Shown in pieces: positions 43,950 to 57,600 of a DNA stretch of 64,000 nucleotides (position 1 is the stretch's first letter; each line of letters opens with the position of its first letter). Source of the stretch: Capsaspora owczarzaki ATCC 30864 (lineage: Eukaryota > Opisthokonta > Filasterea); NCBI RefSeq assembly GCF_000151315.2, contig NW_011887294.1, positions 658,500-722,499 of the forward strand, read 5' to 3'. The position numbers were made by a program, and so were the translations under genes. The notes beneath the pieces are model-generated. The model ran no database searches and had not been told where the DNA came from. It worked only from the letters and a program-made list of their open reading frames with translations.

Positions 43950-46900
43950 GCGGCAGGTAACTTTTTTTTTTTCAACCGTTTGCTTTCTTTTTATTGTATT
44001 TTGTGGTCGTTTCCCTCCACCACTCCACCACTCCACCACTCCACCACGACTAATGCCAAAAAGCTTCATCCTCTGTCGTGTCGATCCAAATCGCTCGTGG
44101 CATCCATGCCCATCGTCAAAGTAACACAATCATAGAGACATGGCGGAAAACCAGAATTCTTTATTATTTTTTATTATTTTTACTATTATTATTATTATTA
44201 TTATTTTTGAATTTATGAATTCTCAATCGCCGAAGTTAGTGCTCGCTTCACCCACAGTGCCAATGATGCTCACTCTCCAATCCACACCTCTGTGTTTACT
44301 GCTCTCTTGCTTTGAATTTTGCGCCCGCTTTTTGCTTGGGGGATTGTGAACACAAAAAACGAAACAAACACCATCAGTGCGCTGGGACGTAGCGGATCGG
44401 CGAATCAACCACCAGCGACGACCACCATGGCCAGCGCGTTTGCGAGCCAAGGCGACGAGCTCCAGTCCTTCCTGCTGTTTAGCACCGACGTAAGTGTCAA
44501 TGGAACGCTTTCTTGGGCTGCGCTGCATTGCATCACGGACTAGAGACACAGCTCGAAACGTTCAATCTCACCAACCTCGAAATGCGCTCGTCCACCACAC
44601 ACCGACTGCATTTATGGTTGACTCTGTTGGTAGGCGGATGACGACGAAGATGATGCAGACTTTGCGCTGTCCTATGCCCGGCTAAGTTCACTGGCTACAG
44701 AGCTCAACACCACCGTCAAGACATCGCTTCAAGGGAACACCTTGACCCTGTACGCTCTAGCCGTCCGATCCACCTACGAGACACTTCTTGCATCTCCATG
44801 GCGGTCTGCTGCAGCAGTCTCACCGGCAGCAACAGCAGCCGCAGCATCCAAACACTCTGCCCACACAGAGACCGATGTCTTGCGATACAGTGCGACCACG
44901 TTCGGCCCGCTGCTTTGGGATGCACTTACTAGTCGAGCACATCACGAGATTCATATCTCGTTTGACATGCGCGAACGAGTGCAGTTTCTGGTGGCATTGC
45001 GCAACGCCTTTGCTGCCGAAATCAGTGCCACCTTGCAGCTGTTGCAATCCGCTGTCGATTTGCACCAGCTCGCTGCACCTTCCTCGCAGGCGTCAAGCTC
45101 GCTGGCTTCCGCGCTTGATGGTAGCTTGAACAGCAACAATGCGAGCGTCCGACCACATGGCAGTGCATCAAAGAGCGGGTTGACATCAGCAGCAGCGACC
45201 AGCTCCTCCTCTTCTTCTTCTTCTTCTCAACCGGTGCCATCGGAGAACTTGGCTTCGGCCATTCACACACGGCGCGTTGATGTGCTGAGTCGCGAATCGC
45301 TCCTCGCATTTAACGCGGCGCTGTCGAAATGCAAACAGATTATTGACAAGATTTCGCAGCACTCCGAGCTCGCCTTGTGCCGCAGCAACACCTCATGTAT
45401 TGTGATGCTTCGGCGGATTTTCAGAGCGCGACTAGTTCTGTCGTTGCGACAAAACCCGGCCAGCGTTCTTGTCCACGTGCACCGCTTTGAAGCCGTCTGC
45501 GAGGTCGTGCTGCAGCAGCATTACAAGTCCCTCCTCCACCCAACATGTAGCCCAGGTCCCGACAGCCTAACCACTCAAACGCCACCACTATTGTCGCATT
45601 CGACTTTAGAGCAGTCGCTCGCCTTTGGAATGCGTCGGCGGCGAGCCTTCTCACTTCCCTCCCGGTCCAGCTCTATCGCGCACGAGCTTTCCGCAGCACC
45701 CTTCACCACCGCAGATGATGCTCGAGTTAACGGAAAACTTGTCGAGTCCCCTCTACCTTCAGCGGCCACCGCACTGCCAAATTTGCCACCTTCTTCGTCT
45801 TCTTCTTCTTCGTCCTTTTCTCCTTCTTCTACACCCCTGCACAGCGTCGTCGTCTTCTCCCGCGAGAGCCTGCTTCGGCGGCTCAACTACGCCTTCGACG
45901 CGGCCAAGGGCCAGCAGGACTTTGTTGCCCGCGTGGAGCAGACTGCATCTCTCGCCACGCATGCGGTGACTGCCGACGTGCGGCATCATTTGAGCTTGAT
46001 TGTGCGCGACATGCATCCAAACCATCTCCCGTCAATGTACGCCTCAAATGCTGCGTACAATGCGTGGAAGCGCCGCGAGTTGAAGCGAGCCACTTGCATC
46101 TTGCAGCAGATCGACCACTTGCAGCGTCTGCGTCGGGGTCTTGGTGCGCAGCTCGTCTCGTCGTTGTGGTGCCCCGGCGCCCCCGACCACTCGTGGTTTA
46201 CCGGTACCCTGACTGTGCATGTTCTCGATCTTGTTCGCGACCATGCGCAGGGCGAGGACAAGCTCAACCTCGCCCGCCGAAAAGTGCAGCGTCCTGCTCC
46301 CGACGCGGTGCTGCCGGCCATTGCTCGTGACGATGACAGCAACGCTCTCACCAGCGGCGGTATTGTCCCTCATTTCGCTGGCGGAGATTATGTGATTGAC
46401 GCTCCGTTTCCCGTGCGAACGGTTGCCATCGATCTGTGGAACGACGATGTTTTGAGCGACTCGAGTCTCTTGACCCGCCCATTCGATCCATGGCATCGCC
46501 ACGTTCTCGACAAGGACGACATGCTGGGGCGTGTTTCGATCGACTTGACGCACCCGGTTTTCCAGCAGCCTCGCAGCCAGTCCGGTGTTGTCGTCGGCTG
46601 GTTTCGCATCGACGCAGCCGCATCTGCGAGCTCGGCTTTGCGCACGGCGACCTCGAGCAACCCTCTCACTGCTTCTTCAAGCTCCCAGTTCGCAGCCACG
46701 CGACCAGATCTGGGAGATTTGGAAGCAACCTCGACAGGGTTTGCGACTCAGGCGGTCGCCGGGCTCGCCCGCCTCAGCATCCGGTTTACGCGCGAGCCGC
46801 TGGTCACCCCGTCGGCCTGCGTTGTGGCCGCTCATGTGGCGAGTCCCATCCAGCCGACAACACCAGCCGCACCAACGGCTCCATCGGCTCCATCGGCTCG

Positions 46901-49900
46901 AGCTGAAACAGCCGGTCAGGCGGCAGCCACCGACGACGCATCCAAGGTCAACTGGATTACGGCGAGTGGCAGCTGGTACGATGCATCGCATCCGTTCGCC
47001 GCACAGACCATCACCCTGCCGCCTGTGGCGTCACCCGTGGCATCCATTCCGCTTCCGCCGTATGCATCCATGTTCCAGCAACTCGCGTCGCGCATGGTCG
47101 AGTCTGAGCTTGAACAGCGAGTCCGAGAAGCAGAGCTTCATGACACTGCCGTGCTGAGTGTCGAGCAGGCCGAGTCGCTTGCGCTTTTGCGCCAGCAAGG
47201 CCGATCGTACTCGCAAGAGCTCTTGCCAGGACCGGCTTCAGCTCCCTTGAGCGGGCGTTCAACGCCACCACCGTCATCTCAACCACCCACTCTGGGCCAT
47301 CAACGCCACGCGTCCTTTGGCATAATTGAAACGACACCAACTCTCTCAGATTCGAGCGGTTCCCTGTCCTTTGGCGGCGGCGGTGGCGGCGGCCCATCCA
47401 CACCCGACATTTTCGGTGGCCCAACGCACAACCCTTTGACTTTGCCATTGAAAGCTCGCTCCAAGGCGGTCGAGCGCCAGCTGTCAGTGGAAGCGCCGGC
47501 GGGAAGCTCGTCGTCGCATCGGGCATCCTTGTCCACCGCTCCATCCGGCTCGACGGGCAGTCTCAAGCCGCCGACAAACCCCTCGGGTCGCCGAGCCAGC
47601 ACGGTGGCTGCCCTGGAGCAGGCGACCACCCCAACGCTTCCCGACACTGACGATCTTGTGGCGTCTGTGGCCAACGTGCGCCAAATGTTTGGTCACTTCC
47701 CAGGTCCGTTTTCCATCCACTCGCTCTGCCTCTTGGAGGAATTTGGTGCTCGATATGGAATTGGCATCACAGCGCGGCGATTGGCGCTCTTGGATGCCCT
47801 CCTTGGCGAGCACGACCGTTGCGGATCCGTGGATACGATTGTGCTGCAGCGGATCGTGGAGGACATTTTGCGCGACGCCGGTTACGAGTGCGACCTTCCT
47901 GTGAAAGTCTCGCCACTCACCCAGCCCAAGCTGGTTGCTCAGACCAACCCGACAAGGCTGACATTCCCGGAAGTTCGCAAGCAGTCCGCTGCCGTGAATC
48001 CGCTTACACCTGGCGAGCAAGAGCAGTTTTTGAATACGCTCGACCAGCTCGTGGAGCGCTTGGTTGACCAGATTACAAAGTACAAGTACATTTTCCCGAC
48101 CGAAGAGATTGCCACTTGCGCCTTCTCTCGAACCATCAACTGTCTGACCTTTGTGCTGTCTTCCTCATTCTACCGTCTTCGGCACGCCAATCCGTTTGAG
48201 CATCACCTCAACCTCATGAAACAGCAAAATATTGCCCAGGAGCAGTCCTTCCGCATGTTCAACGCGGGCGCGACCGAAGTGGCAGGCGGATTGTCTTACT
48301 CTCCCTACTTTTCACGCGTCAAGTCACCCTCTTCAAGCACATCCAAGAAGCAGCAAGCCGCTGGCAGCCCGTTGGCTCGATCTGGCAGCTCTGGCAATGC
48401 ACCGCCACTCGACGATGCTGCATCGCAGTCGCCTGCCCCGTCTCCTTCTCCTCTGGGAATGCGCCCAATGCCACAGCACCTCATGACGCAGCAGCGCTTG
48501 TTTGGCACCACCGAGTCATCGGCGGACCTGCTGAGCTTGCTCACAACGTGCATTGAACGTGGTGCTGCGGACAACTATGTTGTCATGTCTGCGATGGCCG
48601 CGCCGAATGACTCTCTGTCCAGCACTGTCAAAAAGACTGCGCATGTGCTTGTTGTCAAGCTCGTTGCACTGTGCGAGCGGATTGTCGAGGCGGTGCGCCG
48701 CGACCTTGCCTTTGTGCCGGAAATCTATGGGATTGATGTGGCGGCAATTGCCGCACATCTCTACCTGATCCGGTTCACCGCGGAATTGGATGTGTTCTTC
48801 ATGTCGATGCCAGTCGAGTCTTCCTCCGGCATGTTTGATCTGTACTTTGCCCTGCGCGACATGCGACGACAAATGACTGCCATGCTCCGAAACTCGACCA
48901 TTGAGACGCTGCTGGATGAGCGCATGCTGCTTTCAGAGTGGTTTATTCCCTTCGTGTTCCGATGGATTGAGCAGAAGGGCGACAAGATGCTGTCGTGGGC
49001 TGATTCCGTGCTCGAGTCGGATCAGGTAATTTTTGAAAGTGTTGGTGCCTGATGGATGACATTCGCTCGTTTTGTTTGGCCGTTTACTCACATCCCCGCG
49101 CGCGTCTTGCATGTCGTGCTTTGATCTTGGTACTTGTTCTTCTTGCGACCAGCTGTTGCATCGTTCTCGTACCGAGCTGCAGTCCACGTCCGTCAGCGAC
49201 ATTTTTGACAACATTCAGCAGAACGCTGGGTTTCTCGTTCGTCTGGATTGGGTCGATCATCACATGTTTGTGATCTTTGTCGCCCGATTTGCAGTGGTGA
49301 GGAGCAGCGACGATCGAGAGTTTTCCTCTCTCTCTCTCTCTCTTTTTTGTTTTTTTTTAAGGGGGTGGGGTTTTGCCGAGGTTTGTCGAGTCGTCGTCAT
49401 CCTGTTCACATTTTTCACTTGATCATTTGTCTGGCATGGTTTATGTTGTCTATAGTGCATTTGTCGTGTCCTCGACTTGTACAGTGCAGCCCTTCGCCGC
49501 ACTGTCGCAAAACGACTGGCACGCAAGCCAGACCACATTCTCGACATCAATGTCATGCTTGGCCAGTGGATTCAAGGCCACCATCACAAGCAGAGCAAGC
49601 CAGATGCCGCGAAGCGGTTCCAAACACAGCGCGAGGTAATACGTTGTTGTTGGAGCGCTTTGTTGTTTTTTGTCGCAACGAGTGTGTTTTTTTGCGTGCC
49701 TGACTTTTTTTGATTGCTGCTTCTAGGTTTGCGTTTGCCTGGACAACATTGAGGCATCTCGTTCGCACCTCCAGCGCTTTGTCTCATCCATCCTCCCGAC
49801 TCCCAGCGCACCCATGGTCGCGCTTGGGATTCACAGCGCCATCGTCGACGAGCTTCCCGTTCATGAGATGTTCAAGGAGGGTGTCACTGCGTTGGATCGC

Positions 49901-51138
49901 AACATGCAAGCAATGGTTGAGATGGTAGCTGGCGAGGTGAGCCTTGTTGCATGGCGAAAACCAAACGTTGAAGCCGGGGGGTTTATATTTCAATGTTGCT
50001 CACTCTCAAATCCTTCTTCCACCGGGGTCCGATGCGGATTGCTCGTGCTCTCCAGATTCACGATTCTATCTGGCTGATGCTGACAGTTGCAACTAGCACC
50101 ATCCCAGAGCGCCAAGCGATTCGGGAGAGTCTCGTTGCGACATCGACTCTGGTTGCTCCTCCGCCTCCCTTGTCCGCTTCATCCGCGACGCCGGCACCTC
50201 CGGCTCCTGTGTCAGCCACAAATGCATCAAGCCACTCGAGCCTTCCCAGCGTTCTGACGCACGTTCCGACCAAAGCCGCTGCCATCGTCGTTGCCGCCGT
50301 CTCAAAGTCGGGCGGCACTGCCACCTCGATGCTCTCCAAGTTTGCGAAAAAGCTTGTTGGTGGCAAGGAAAAGGACCGTGACTACTTTAGCATTGGCATC
50401 ATGGAACCCGGGGAGGAGGTGGACGAGTCAGAGTTCCATGCCATTCTCAGCCCCGTTGCCGACTATCTGCGCACGAGTCTCGCACAGCACCACGAGCACC
50501 TCTTCCACAAAGTCTTTATCGAGGTTCTCGAGCGGCTTTGGAGCCGCTTTGTCACGACCTGCCTCGCCGTTCTGGGCGTGGCACCCTCCGGCAACCTGTC
50601 CAATCAACAGCTTCCCCTCGTCCAAGTGATGCTTTTGAGATCACTGGTTGCAGTAAGTCGAGCAGAGCGTGAAGCGAATTGTTTGGGGGGGGGTGAAGGG
50701 TTTGCTGCTGGCACGTTTGCTGACTTTTTCTTGTTTTCTCTCTCTCCCTCTCTCCCCCCCTCTATCTCTCTGCTGCAGATTGTGAAACCAGTGTTTGCAT
50801 CTGAAGACAACCAACGCCTTACTTTGGCTCAGCTGGAGACACCCGCGTTCGTGACGCTGACTCAAGCGTTGGATCTTGCTCGCAAACCGTCCATCGCTGT
50901 CATGCAGGTGTACCAGCAAGCACCGCGCACCGATCCCATTTGCCGCATGTGCCTGCTTGTGCTCAAACTTCGAGCGGGCAGCGATTCTGCTGTTGCCGAC
51001 TTTCTCAAGCACAACGACTCGGCCTCCCCGACAACGCAAGCGCCCTCCTTCTGGGAAACCGGGCTGGGTGCTCAGATTGGCGCTCACATTAGTGGCTCGC
51101 ACAGCAACCGGTCGTCGGACGGTCGACACAAGCCCTGA
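43703..51138 (+). CDS. Munc13-like (MUN-domain) protein with an internal C2 domain
   Basis: Eight exons (43703-43956, 44378-44489, 44634-49025, 49153-49296, 49456-49635, 49727-49936, 50056-50652, 50779-51138) give 2,082 residues. An acidic N-terminus (ADDDEDDADFALSYARLSSL) leads into helices. A C2-like fold lies at about 643-765 (GTLTVHVLDLVRD, VAIDLWNDDVLSD, DMLGRVSIDL), with an insert. From about 1240 the MUN region is seen (NTLDQLVERLVDQITKYKYI), with MHD1 at about 1545-1700 (WFIPFVFRWIEQKGDKMLSW, VLDLYSAALRRTVA) and an MHD2-like part at about 1840-2040 (LFHKVFIEVLERLWSRFVTT). Munc13/BAIAP3 proteins prime vesicles by opening syntaxin. It lacks visible C1 or calmodulin sites, so it resembles the BAIAP3/Unc13D or plant PATROL1 types. 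Long Ser/Pro linkers are present. Confidence 0.82.
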
Positions 51139-51360
51139 AAACAGGCGACCGCCTGTGTGTGTGTTTGCGTGATTTCACAATGGGCCTTTCCCCCTCCTCC
51201 CACGCCACCCCACCCATCCATCTTTTTTCAGTACCATGTTTATTTATTACACGCTTTCTTGTTCCAATCTATGCGCCCCTTTCCCTCCAATTCCCAATTC
51301 CAAAATCAGTTTGGCAGGGCAGTTCACATTCAATTCTGAGCACTTTCTTTGTGGCGGGAA

Positions 51361-53662
51361 ATGGAGTTTGGTCGCTCGCCGTTCTCCCACGCCGCCTCCG
51401 GTGCTGCCGACGGACCTCCACCACCACTGTCGCTGTCTGGATTTGTAGCAGCTGCCAGTAGCGGCAATGGCCCGGACGATGCGACAGACTGGACAATGAC
51501 AGAGCTGCGCAATCTCGACGCGCTGATGCGATGCGCGGTCTGTCTCGAGTTTTTCAACACGGCCATGATGGTGACGCACTGTTCCCATACATGTCAGTCG
51601 ACACACGACGGTTGGGTGATTTTAAATCCGAGGAGAGATGGGGGGGGGGTAGAGATGAGGCAAAAGTGTGTGTTTTTTTGTTTAAATCGACTTCTGGCTA
51701 CTGTTCTGCTTACTGACCCGACTTGCATTTTGCTATTTCGTGTTCGATACTGTTTCATTCATTCCTTTCTTTTTCTCGGCTGTTTTCCCCCAGTCTGCTC
51801 GTTGTGTGTCCGTCGGCACGTTGAGGCTGACGGTCGCTGTCCTTCTTGTCTCAAGGTACGCGCTTTCTTCCATCCCATCCCATCTTGGCCTCTCAATCAT
51901 CCTCAATCTCAATGCAGCTGCAGCAAACCTTTTCCCGCCATTTCATGCAATCCCGCGCGTTTCCCCCCCCCCCGGGCTTTCAGTCCAGCGACGTCGTTCT
52001 GACGATTTACATCGTGTTACTTGTTCCAATTCGATCACCACGAAATGAAAGCCGGTGGAAGAAAAGAGAAAGGCCGACACACATCTCAATCATCCCCTTT
52101 TGCTTTGAACAGGCGACATCCTCGCTCGACCTCAAGAACAATCGATTGTTAGACGACCTCGTAGCTGCATTCGTACATGCTAGGTATGGAAAAAAGTACT
52201 GCGTGGGAGCTTCAGCATTCTCGAACATTCAACCCCTTTTTGTTTAATTTTTTTTTTGGCTTTGTTTGGCAGACCTCGGTTGCTTGAGCTGCAACGATCA
52301 TCCAATACGACGATGGCGATGACGACAGGCGCACAAGCTATACCAAGTAGTGGAAGCCCCGGAGTAGCACCTCCGATCGTCACAGGATCGGCAGACCATC
52401 ATCGCCGACCATCTCAAACTGTTAACACTCAACCCGCTTCTTCGTTCGTCCTTCGGTCCACCGCTCACGGTACAGCAGCAGCAGCGTCGTCAGCGAATGC
52501 GGCGTCTCTTGGAAGTATTGCTGCTTCTGCTGCTGCCACGGGTACATTTGCTCCCAGCACCGGAGCGTCGCGAAGCCCTCCGTCAGATTTCGACGACGCA
52601 GACTACATGCCTTCTCGGTCTGCAGCCCAGAGGACTATCACAACCACAACACCAACAACAACAACAACGTCGACATACTTTCAAGCTCGCAACCAAAACG
52701 CTGCACCGACGGTTCCGGCCAAAGATGCAGTTGCGTGCCCTGTTTGTTCGCAACTCGTGGCTGGTGCGACCATCAACGTACATCTTGATGCTTGTCTCAA
52801 TGGTTTGGAGGCGTCAAATCCACGCAGGTATGGTATCGTCGAGGGTGTGGAGGCATTGGTGGTTTTGATTCTTGTCCCTCCCATTGATTTTCGCCCCCTA
52901 TTTTCCGTTGTTCTGTGTTGTTCTTGGCAGAGTTTTCGGCAGCAACAACGCCGGGACTCCTTCGCCACCCGAAGTACAGCCACCCACCACTCGCGCATCC
53001 TCCGTTTCACCCTCTTCTGAGCGCCGTCAACCGCTCGCAAAGCCTGTTTATAATGTGATGACTGAGAAAAATCTCCGGAAAGCTCTGAAGGATCACGGTC
53101 TTTCTTCGACTGGCGATCGTTCGGTAAGAAGATCCTGCCTGTCTTGGCTGTTTGTCGCATCGTCCGGCGGCTGCTTTGCTTGCGCTTTTGGCCACTCATT
53201 CCTGGCCTTGGTTTGGTTGCAGCTGTTGATTTGGCGACACAAGGAATTCGTGCTGCAGTACAATGCTCAGTGCGACGCATTGCATCCCAAGCCCATGTCT
53301 TGGATTCTGCAGCAGGTGGAAAAAGAGGAAAAGCACGCTGGCAAGGAGCGAGAGCGTGATCGAGCGCAATTACTAGAGCGCGACAAGGAGAAGGAAAAAC
53401 TTGAGACGCTTAGTCGACTCCATCAGCAGCGCAAGCTGCTCGCTCCTCTGAGCGATCTTTCGCGCTCGTCCACTCCTACTACTGATGCAAGTACCACTCC
53501 AACCACGCCCGGCGCAATATTTTTGGATGCTACGCAAGCTGCTGAACAAGCCGCCGCCGCAGCTGCTGCCTCTGCCGCGAACAATAGCACTCCAGTCGTG
53601 GAGCAAAATCGTGGATACGGTATAGACACACTACTCATCTTTGTTTCGTCGTGCGTGCGTCG

Positions 53663-53693
<31 letters not shown>

Positions 53694-54404
53694 TGATATC
53701 ACGCTCACTTCGCAAGCCGATTTTGCTTTGTGAAAAAACAAACACAAAAAACCAATTGCAGTTCAGCAACACGCTTCTCAATTTGCGGCACTTATTCAGC
53801 AAGTTCGACAGCAGAAGCGGAAGCTTCAGGCAACATCAACGGCCGATTCGGAGGAAAATCCCGCTCCCGAGATTGACGACGACGACGACTCGACAGGGAT
53901 GCGAAAGCGATTTCACTCGTCGACCGAGTCGACCAGCTCCACTGCACCAGTCATGCACAGTACCAACGCAGCGGACGAGGCCGTGTACGCCGCTGAAAGT
54001 CCAGAGGCGGCCCCAGCGCCGGCAATGGTCGTGGATGATCAAGACGAGTTCCAGTTTTTGGACGATGACGACGTTATTTTAACTCAGGCCGCAAGTGTGG
54101 CAGAAGCAACTGCTGCTGTCGCGACGACTGCTCTAGCTGCTGCGGCATCTCCCTCCGAGCGCTCCTCACCCGCTTTTAGTGACAGGTAGATTCCTTCTCT
54201 CCTCGACAAACGGACCGCAATCCGCTGCTTTTCGTGCTGACTTTTTTTGTGCATTGCTTCTTCAATAGTAGCAATCATTCCCCTCGCCGCCGAACACGCC
54301 GAGCAACATCCAGTGATAGGGCGTTGGATCCTCCAATTCCGACAACGACTCGACCAAAGCGGACATTATCACGGTTGCGGGCTTCCCAAGAGATGACTCC
54401 ATGA
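51361..54404 (+). CDS. RAD18: RAD18 E3 ubiquitin ligase
   Basis: Eight exons (51361-51592, 51794-51855, 52113-52183, 52273-52827, 52931-53123, 53223-53619, 53762-54185, 54269-54404) give 689 residues. The order is the RAD18 one: a C3HC4 RING at about 58-98 (CAVCLEFFNTAMMVTHCSHT, CSLCVRRHVEADGRCPSCLK), a UBZ4 zinc finger at about 276-300 (VACPVCSQLVAGATINVHLD), and a SAP domain at about 348-384 (MTEKNLRKALKDHGLSSTGD). A basic coiled stretch follows, then an acidic patch and a basic C-terminus. RAD18 with RAD6 mono-ubiquitinates PCNA to start translesion synthesis. The protein is longer than human RAD18 (495) through Ala/Thr/Ser-rich inserts. Its RING is split by the first intron. Confidence 0.93.
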
Positions 54405-54609
54405 ACACTACAACAGCAGGCTTTTGGCAGTTTGATGTAGAAGGTGTCAAGTCGAATTATTATTGCGTTAACGTAACGATACAGCTAGCTCCAAGATCAA
54501 TCAAAGAGCAAAAGCGTTCATAAAACTACAAAGGAGAAAAGATTTTGAAAAGCAAAAGTCAAAGCGACCAAGCGGAAAAAAAAAAGAAAAAAAAAAACGG
54601 CGCACGGTG

Positions 54610-57600
54610 TTAGATCAACTCCAACGGCAGCTCGTGGGCTTCGGGCTTTTCGTTGAGCGCACGCAGCACCGCTGCTGGGTCGGGGGCTGACCAAGTGGGG
54701 ACAAGCGAGACCACGAGAGCAGGCTCGGACGAATCGAGTTGAGGCGGTGGTGCTGACGACGAGTGTAGCCCATGGAGGACATCCCTCGGCGGTGCTGCGA
54801 CTGGCTGAGGTTGCGGTGATGGTGCGAGCAGCGGTGCGGATGCAGGTCGCGACACGCTCGCCATCGAGCCATCCTGCGGCCTTGCGGGACCGGTCGGATT
54901 CTGCCCAAACAATGTGACTGCAACGCGGGCGAACAACCGCTTTTGCAACTCAATGTAGTAGGGCAAGGGCATGCCCAGCATTGACAGATTGTTCTCGCTC
55001 CACTCTCGGACAACTCGAGCAAACTGCGCGCCGACAGACGTCAATAGCGCAGTGCCATTTGAGGGATCTTGCGCCACGAGCGAACGACAGTTGTAAAGCA
55101 GCTGATGTCCGACGGGGTGAAGGTATGCTGATGGGTTCAACGTACTTGCAAGACGAAGTACTTGCTGATGCTCCATCGGCAGTTGCTGCTGCTGCTGCTT
55201 TTGGGTTGGGGCGCGTGCACGGGAGCCGATTTGAGAGGCTGGTGATGCGTTTTGAAAGGCTGGTGATGCGTTGGCATTGGGAGCAGCCGCGATGTGTGGA
55301 AGGGGAGTTGCGGCTGGTTGGACTGCAGCCGCGCTGAGTTTGGGATTGGCAGGTGCGGCGATCGCAGCGACATTCTGCTTGGCTCGCGACTTGCGCTTCT
55401 TCACCAACGGAGGTGCAGCAGCAGCAGCAGGTGCAAATGACGACCAGCCCGCGGGGTTACTATGCACCACTGGGTCGACTTGGCGTTTCTTCACCAACGG
55501 AGGTGCAGCAGCAGCAGCAGGTGCATATGACGACCAGCCCGCGGCGTCACTACTCACCACGAGGTTGACTTGGGCGACTTCTTGCTCAGAGTCAAGCTCA
55601 TCGGCATCGGCGACCTCAAGCGTCATTGGGTCGGCTTGTTGGGCAACTGCTTCTTGCGCAGGGTCAAAGTCATCGTCATCAGAGTCTCCCTCGGGACTAG
55701 TGTCGCCACCATCTTCACAAATAAACTCGAGAATGTCTGGCCGTAGCTTCTTGCCGACAGGAGAAACAACACTCTCCGACGCGTCAGGTCCATCAGCACC
55801 CATCGGTCGTTTGGCGGAAATTCGAGCACTACCGGGGTCCTCGCTGGTTGAGGCCGAAGTGCCGGCACCAGATGTCGCAACGCCATAGTAACCGACATTC
55901 TTCCTCCGGCGCTTTCCTTTGCCATACTCTTCGAGCTGTTCCAAGGTCAGATCTGACGAAAACATGTCGAGAGTACCTTTGGATGTGTCCTCTTCACGCT
56001 GTCGGTTTTGAATAAGACGGTCCCAGAACTCGGAGGCTTGGCCGGAAGTTGCTGTTGTTGTTGTTGTTGTTGTTGTTGTTGCTGCTTTGCCTTCGTCACT
56101 GCTGGCGCCTGCCGCGACGGTGGCGGGGGTAGGCGACGGGTTGACTGACATTTCAGCGCTCACGGGACCGGTAGAAGACGCGCCGTCCATGGGCTTGATG
56201 TTGGCATCAGCCGCATCTTCATCCGTCCAAACTTTCGCCGTCTTGAAGACAAGACCAAGGCTCAGCTGGGAAGGATTGTCGCCACTGGCAGCCTGATCAG
56301 CGTTGCCCTCGTTGGTGTCATTATTTTCCTTGGCGTGGTCGGCAACAATCTTTTCACGATCGAGCAGGTTGTTCAGCAGCTGTGGATCGTACTTGGCAGC
56401 AACAAGCTTCTTGCTGGATGGCTTGCGGTTGTTGTTATCGCCGGGCTCGGCGAACAGCTCTTCGGCGCCGAAACGCAAGAGCCGATCGAGGTCGTTCGAG
56501 TTGATGGACTTGCTCATCGAGTCAACGACAACGTGCTCCAAGAAAAGTTTCGACTGCGAGCGGGTCCAAATGGCCTCCTCAACCGTTCCGACAGTCACAA
56601 AGCGGTAGGCCACGACAGGGTGGGTTTGGCCATGACGATGTGCACGCGCAATCGCCTGTTGATCGGCTTGCGGGTTGAAGTCAGAGTCAAACAAAATGAC
56701 AGTGTCAGCAGTGTACAGATTGATACCCAGGCCACCGGCACGCGTGGAGAGCATGAAAATGTTGAGTCCTTCTTCGCGTCGATTGAAGCGGTCAATGAGG
56801 TGCTGACGCGTGTCGGACGGCGAGTCACCGTCCAAACGGCAAAAGTCGGGGTAGCCGTTGGCAATGAGATAGTCGTGCAGCACGTCCAGCACAATCTTGA
56901 AGGTGGAAAATATCAAGACACGATGACCAGCCGCGAGCAAACGAGGAAGCATGATGTGCAAAAGCAGCAGCTTGCCAGACGCCTCAATGAGCGCAGTGTT
57001 CATCTCCTCTTCGGTGGCAAACTCGGGTTCAATCCCGTCGCGACAGAAAGGATGATTGAGAATCTTGCGGAGCTCCATCAGCACGTTGTTCAAGGCAGAC
57101 TTGTGGCCGGGTTTATTGCCTGTGCTTGAGAGTGTGGCGAGGTAGGTGACGTTCTCAAACAGGAGGGCCTTGTACAATTCGCGCTGCAAGGAGGACATGC
57201 GACAGGGCACAACGACCTCCACACATGGCGGAATTTTCAGCACATCCTTCTTTAAGCGTCGCAAAATGTGCGGGCGAATGAGCTCGTGCAGCTGCATCAC
57301 TTTGTCTGCCTGCGTCGGGTTTTCGCCGGCCGCTTCTTGCGTCGGAGACGACAACATGCCAGTGTCTGTGGAGGTGAGCTCTGCGACAGCAGGAGCGGGT
57401 GCATCCTGCACGGCCGCTTCACCAGCCATAGTAGTGACAGACGTGGGCGCGTCCTGCTCGAGCACCATTGCCTCCACGGGACTTTCCGCGCCTTCTTCAC
57501 TGGTGACAGCCGAAACAGCGGTGGACTGCTGCTGTTTTGCGTGTGCTGGGTCTTCTGACGCCTCCTCCGCATCCAGCTCCATTGCCTGGGCATGATCCTC

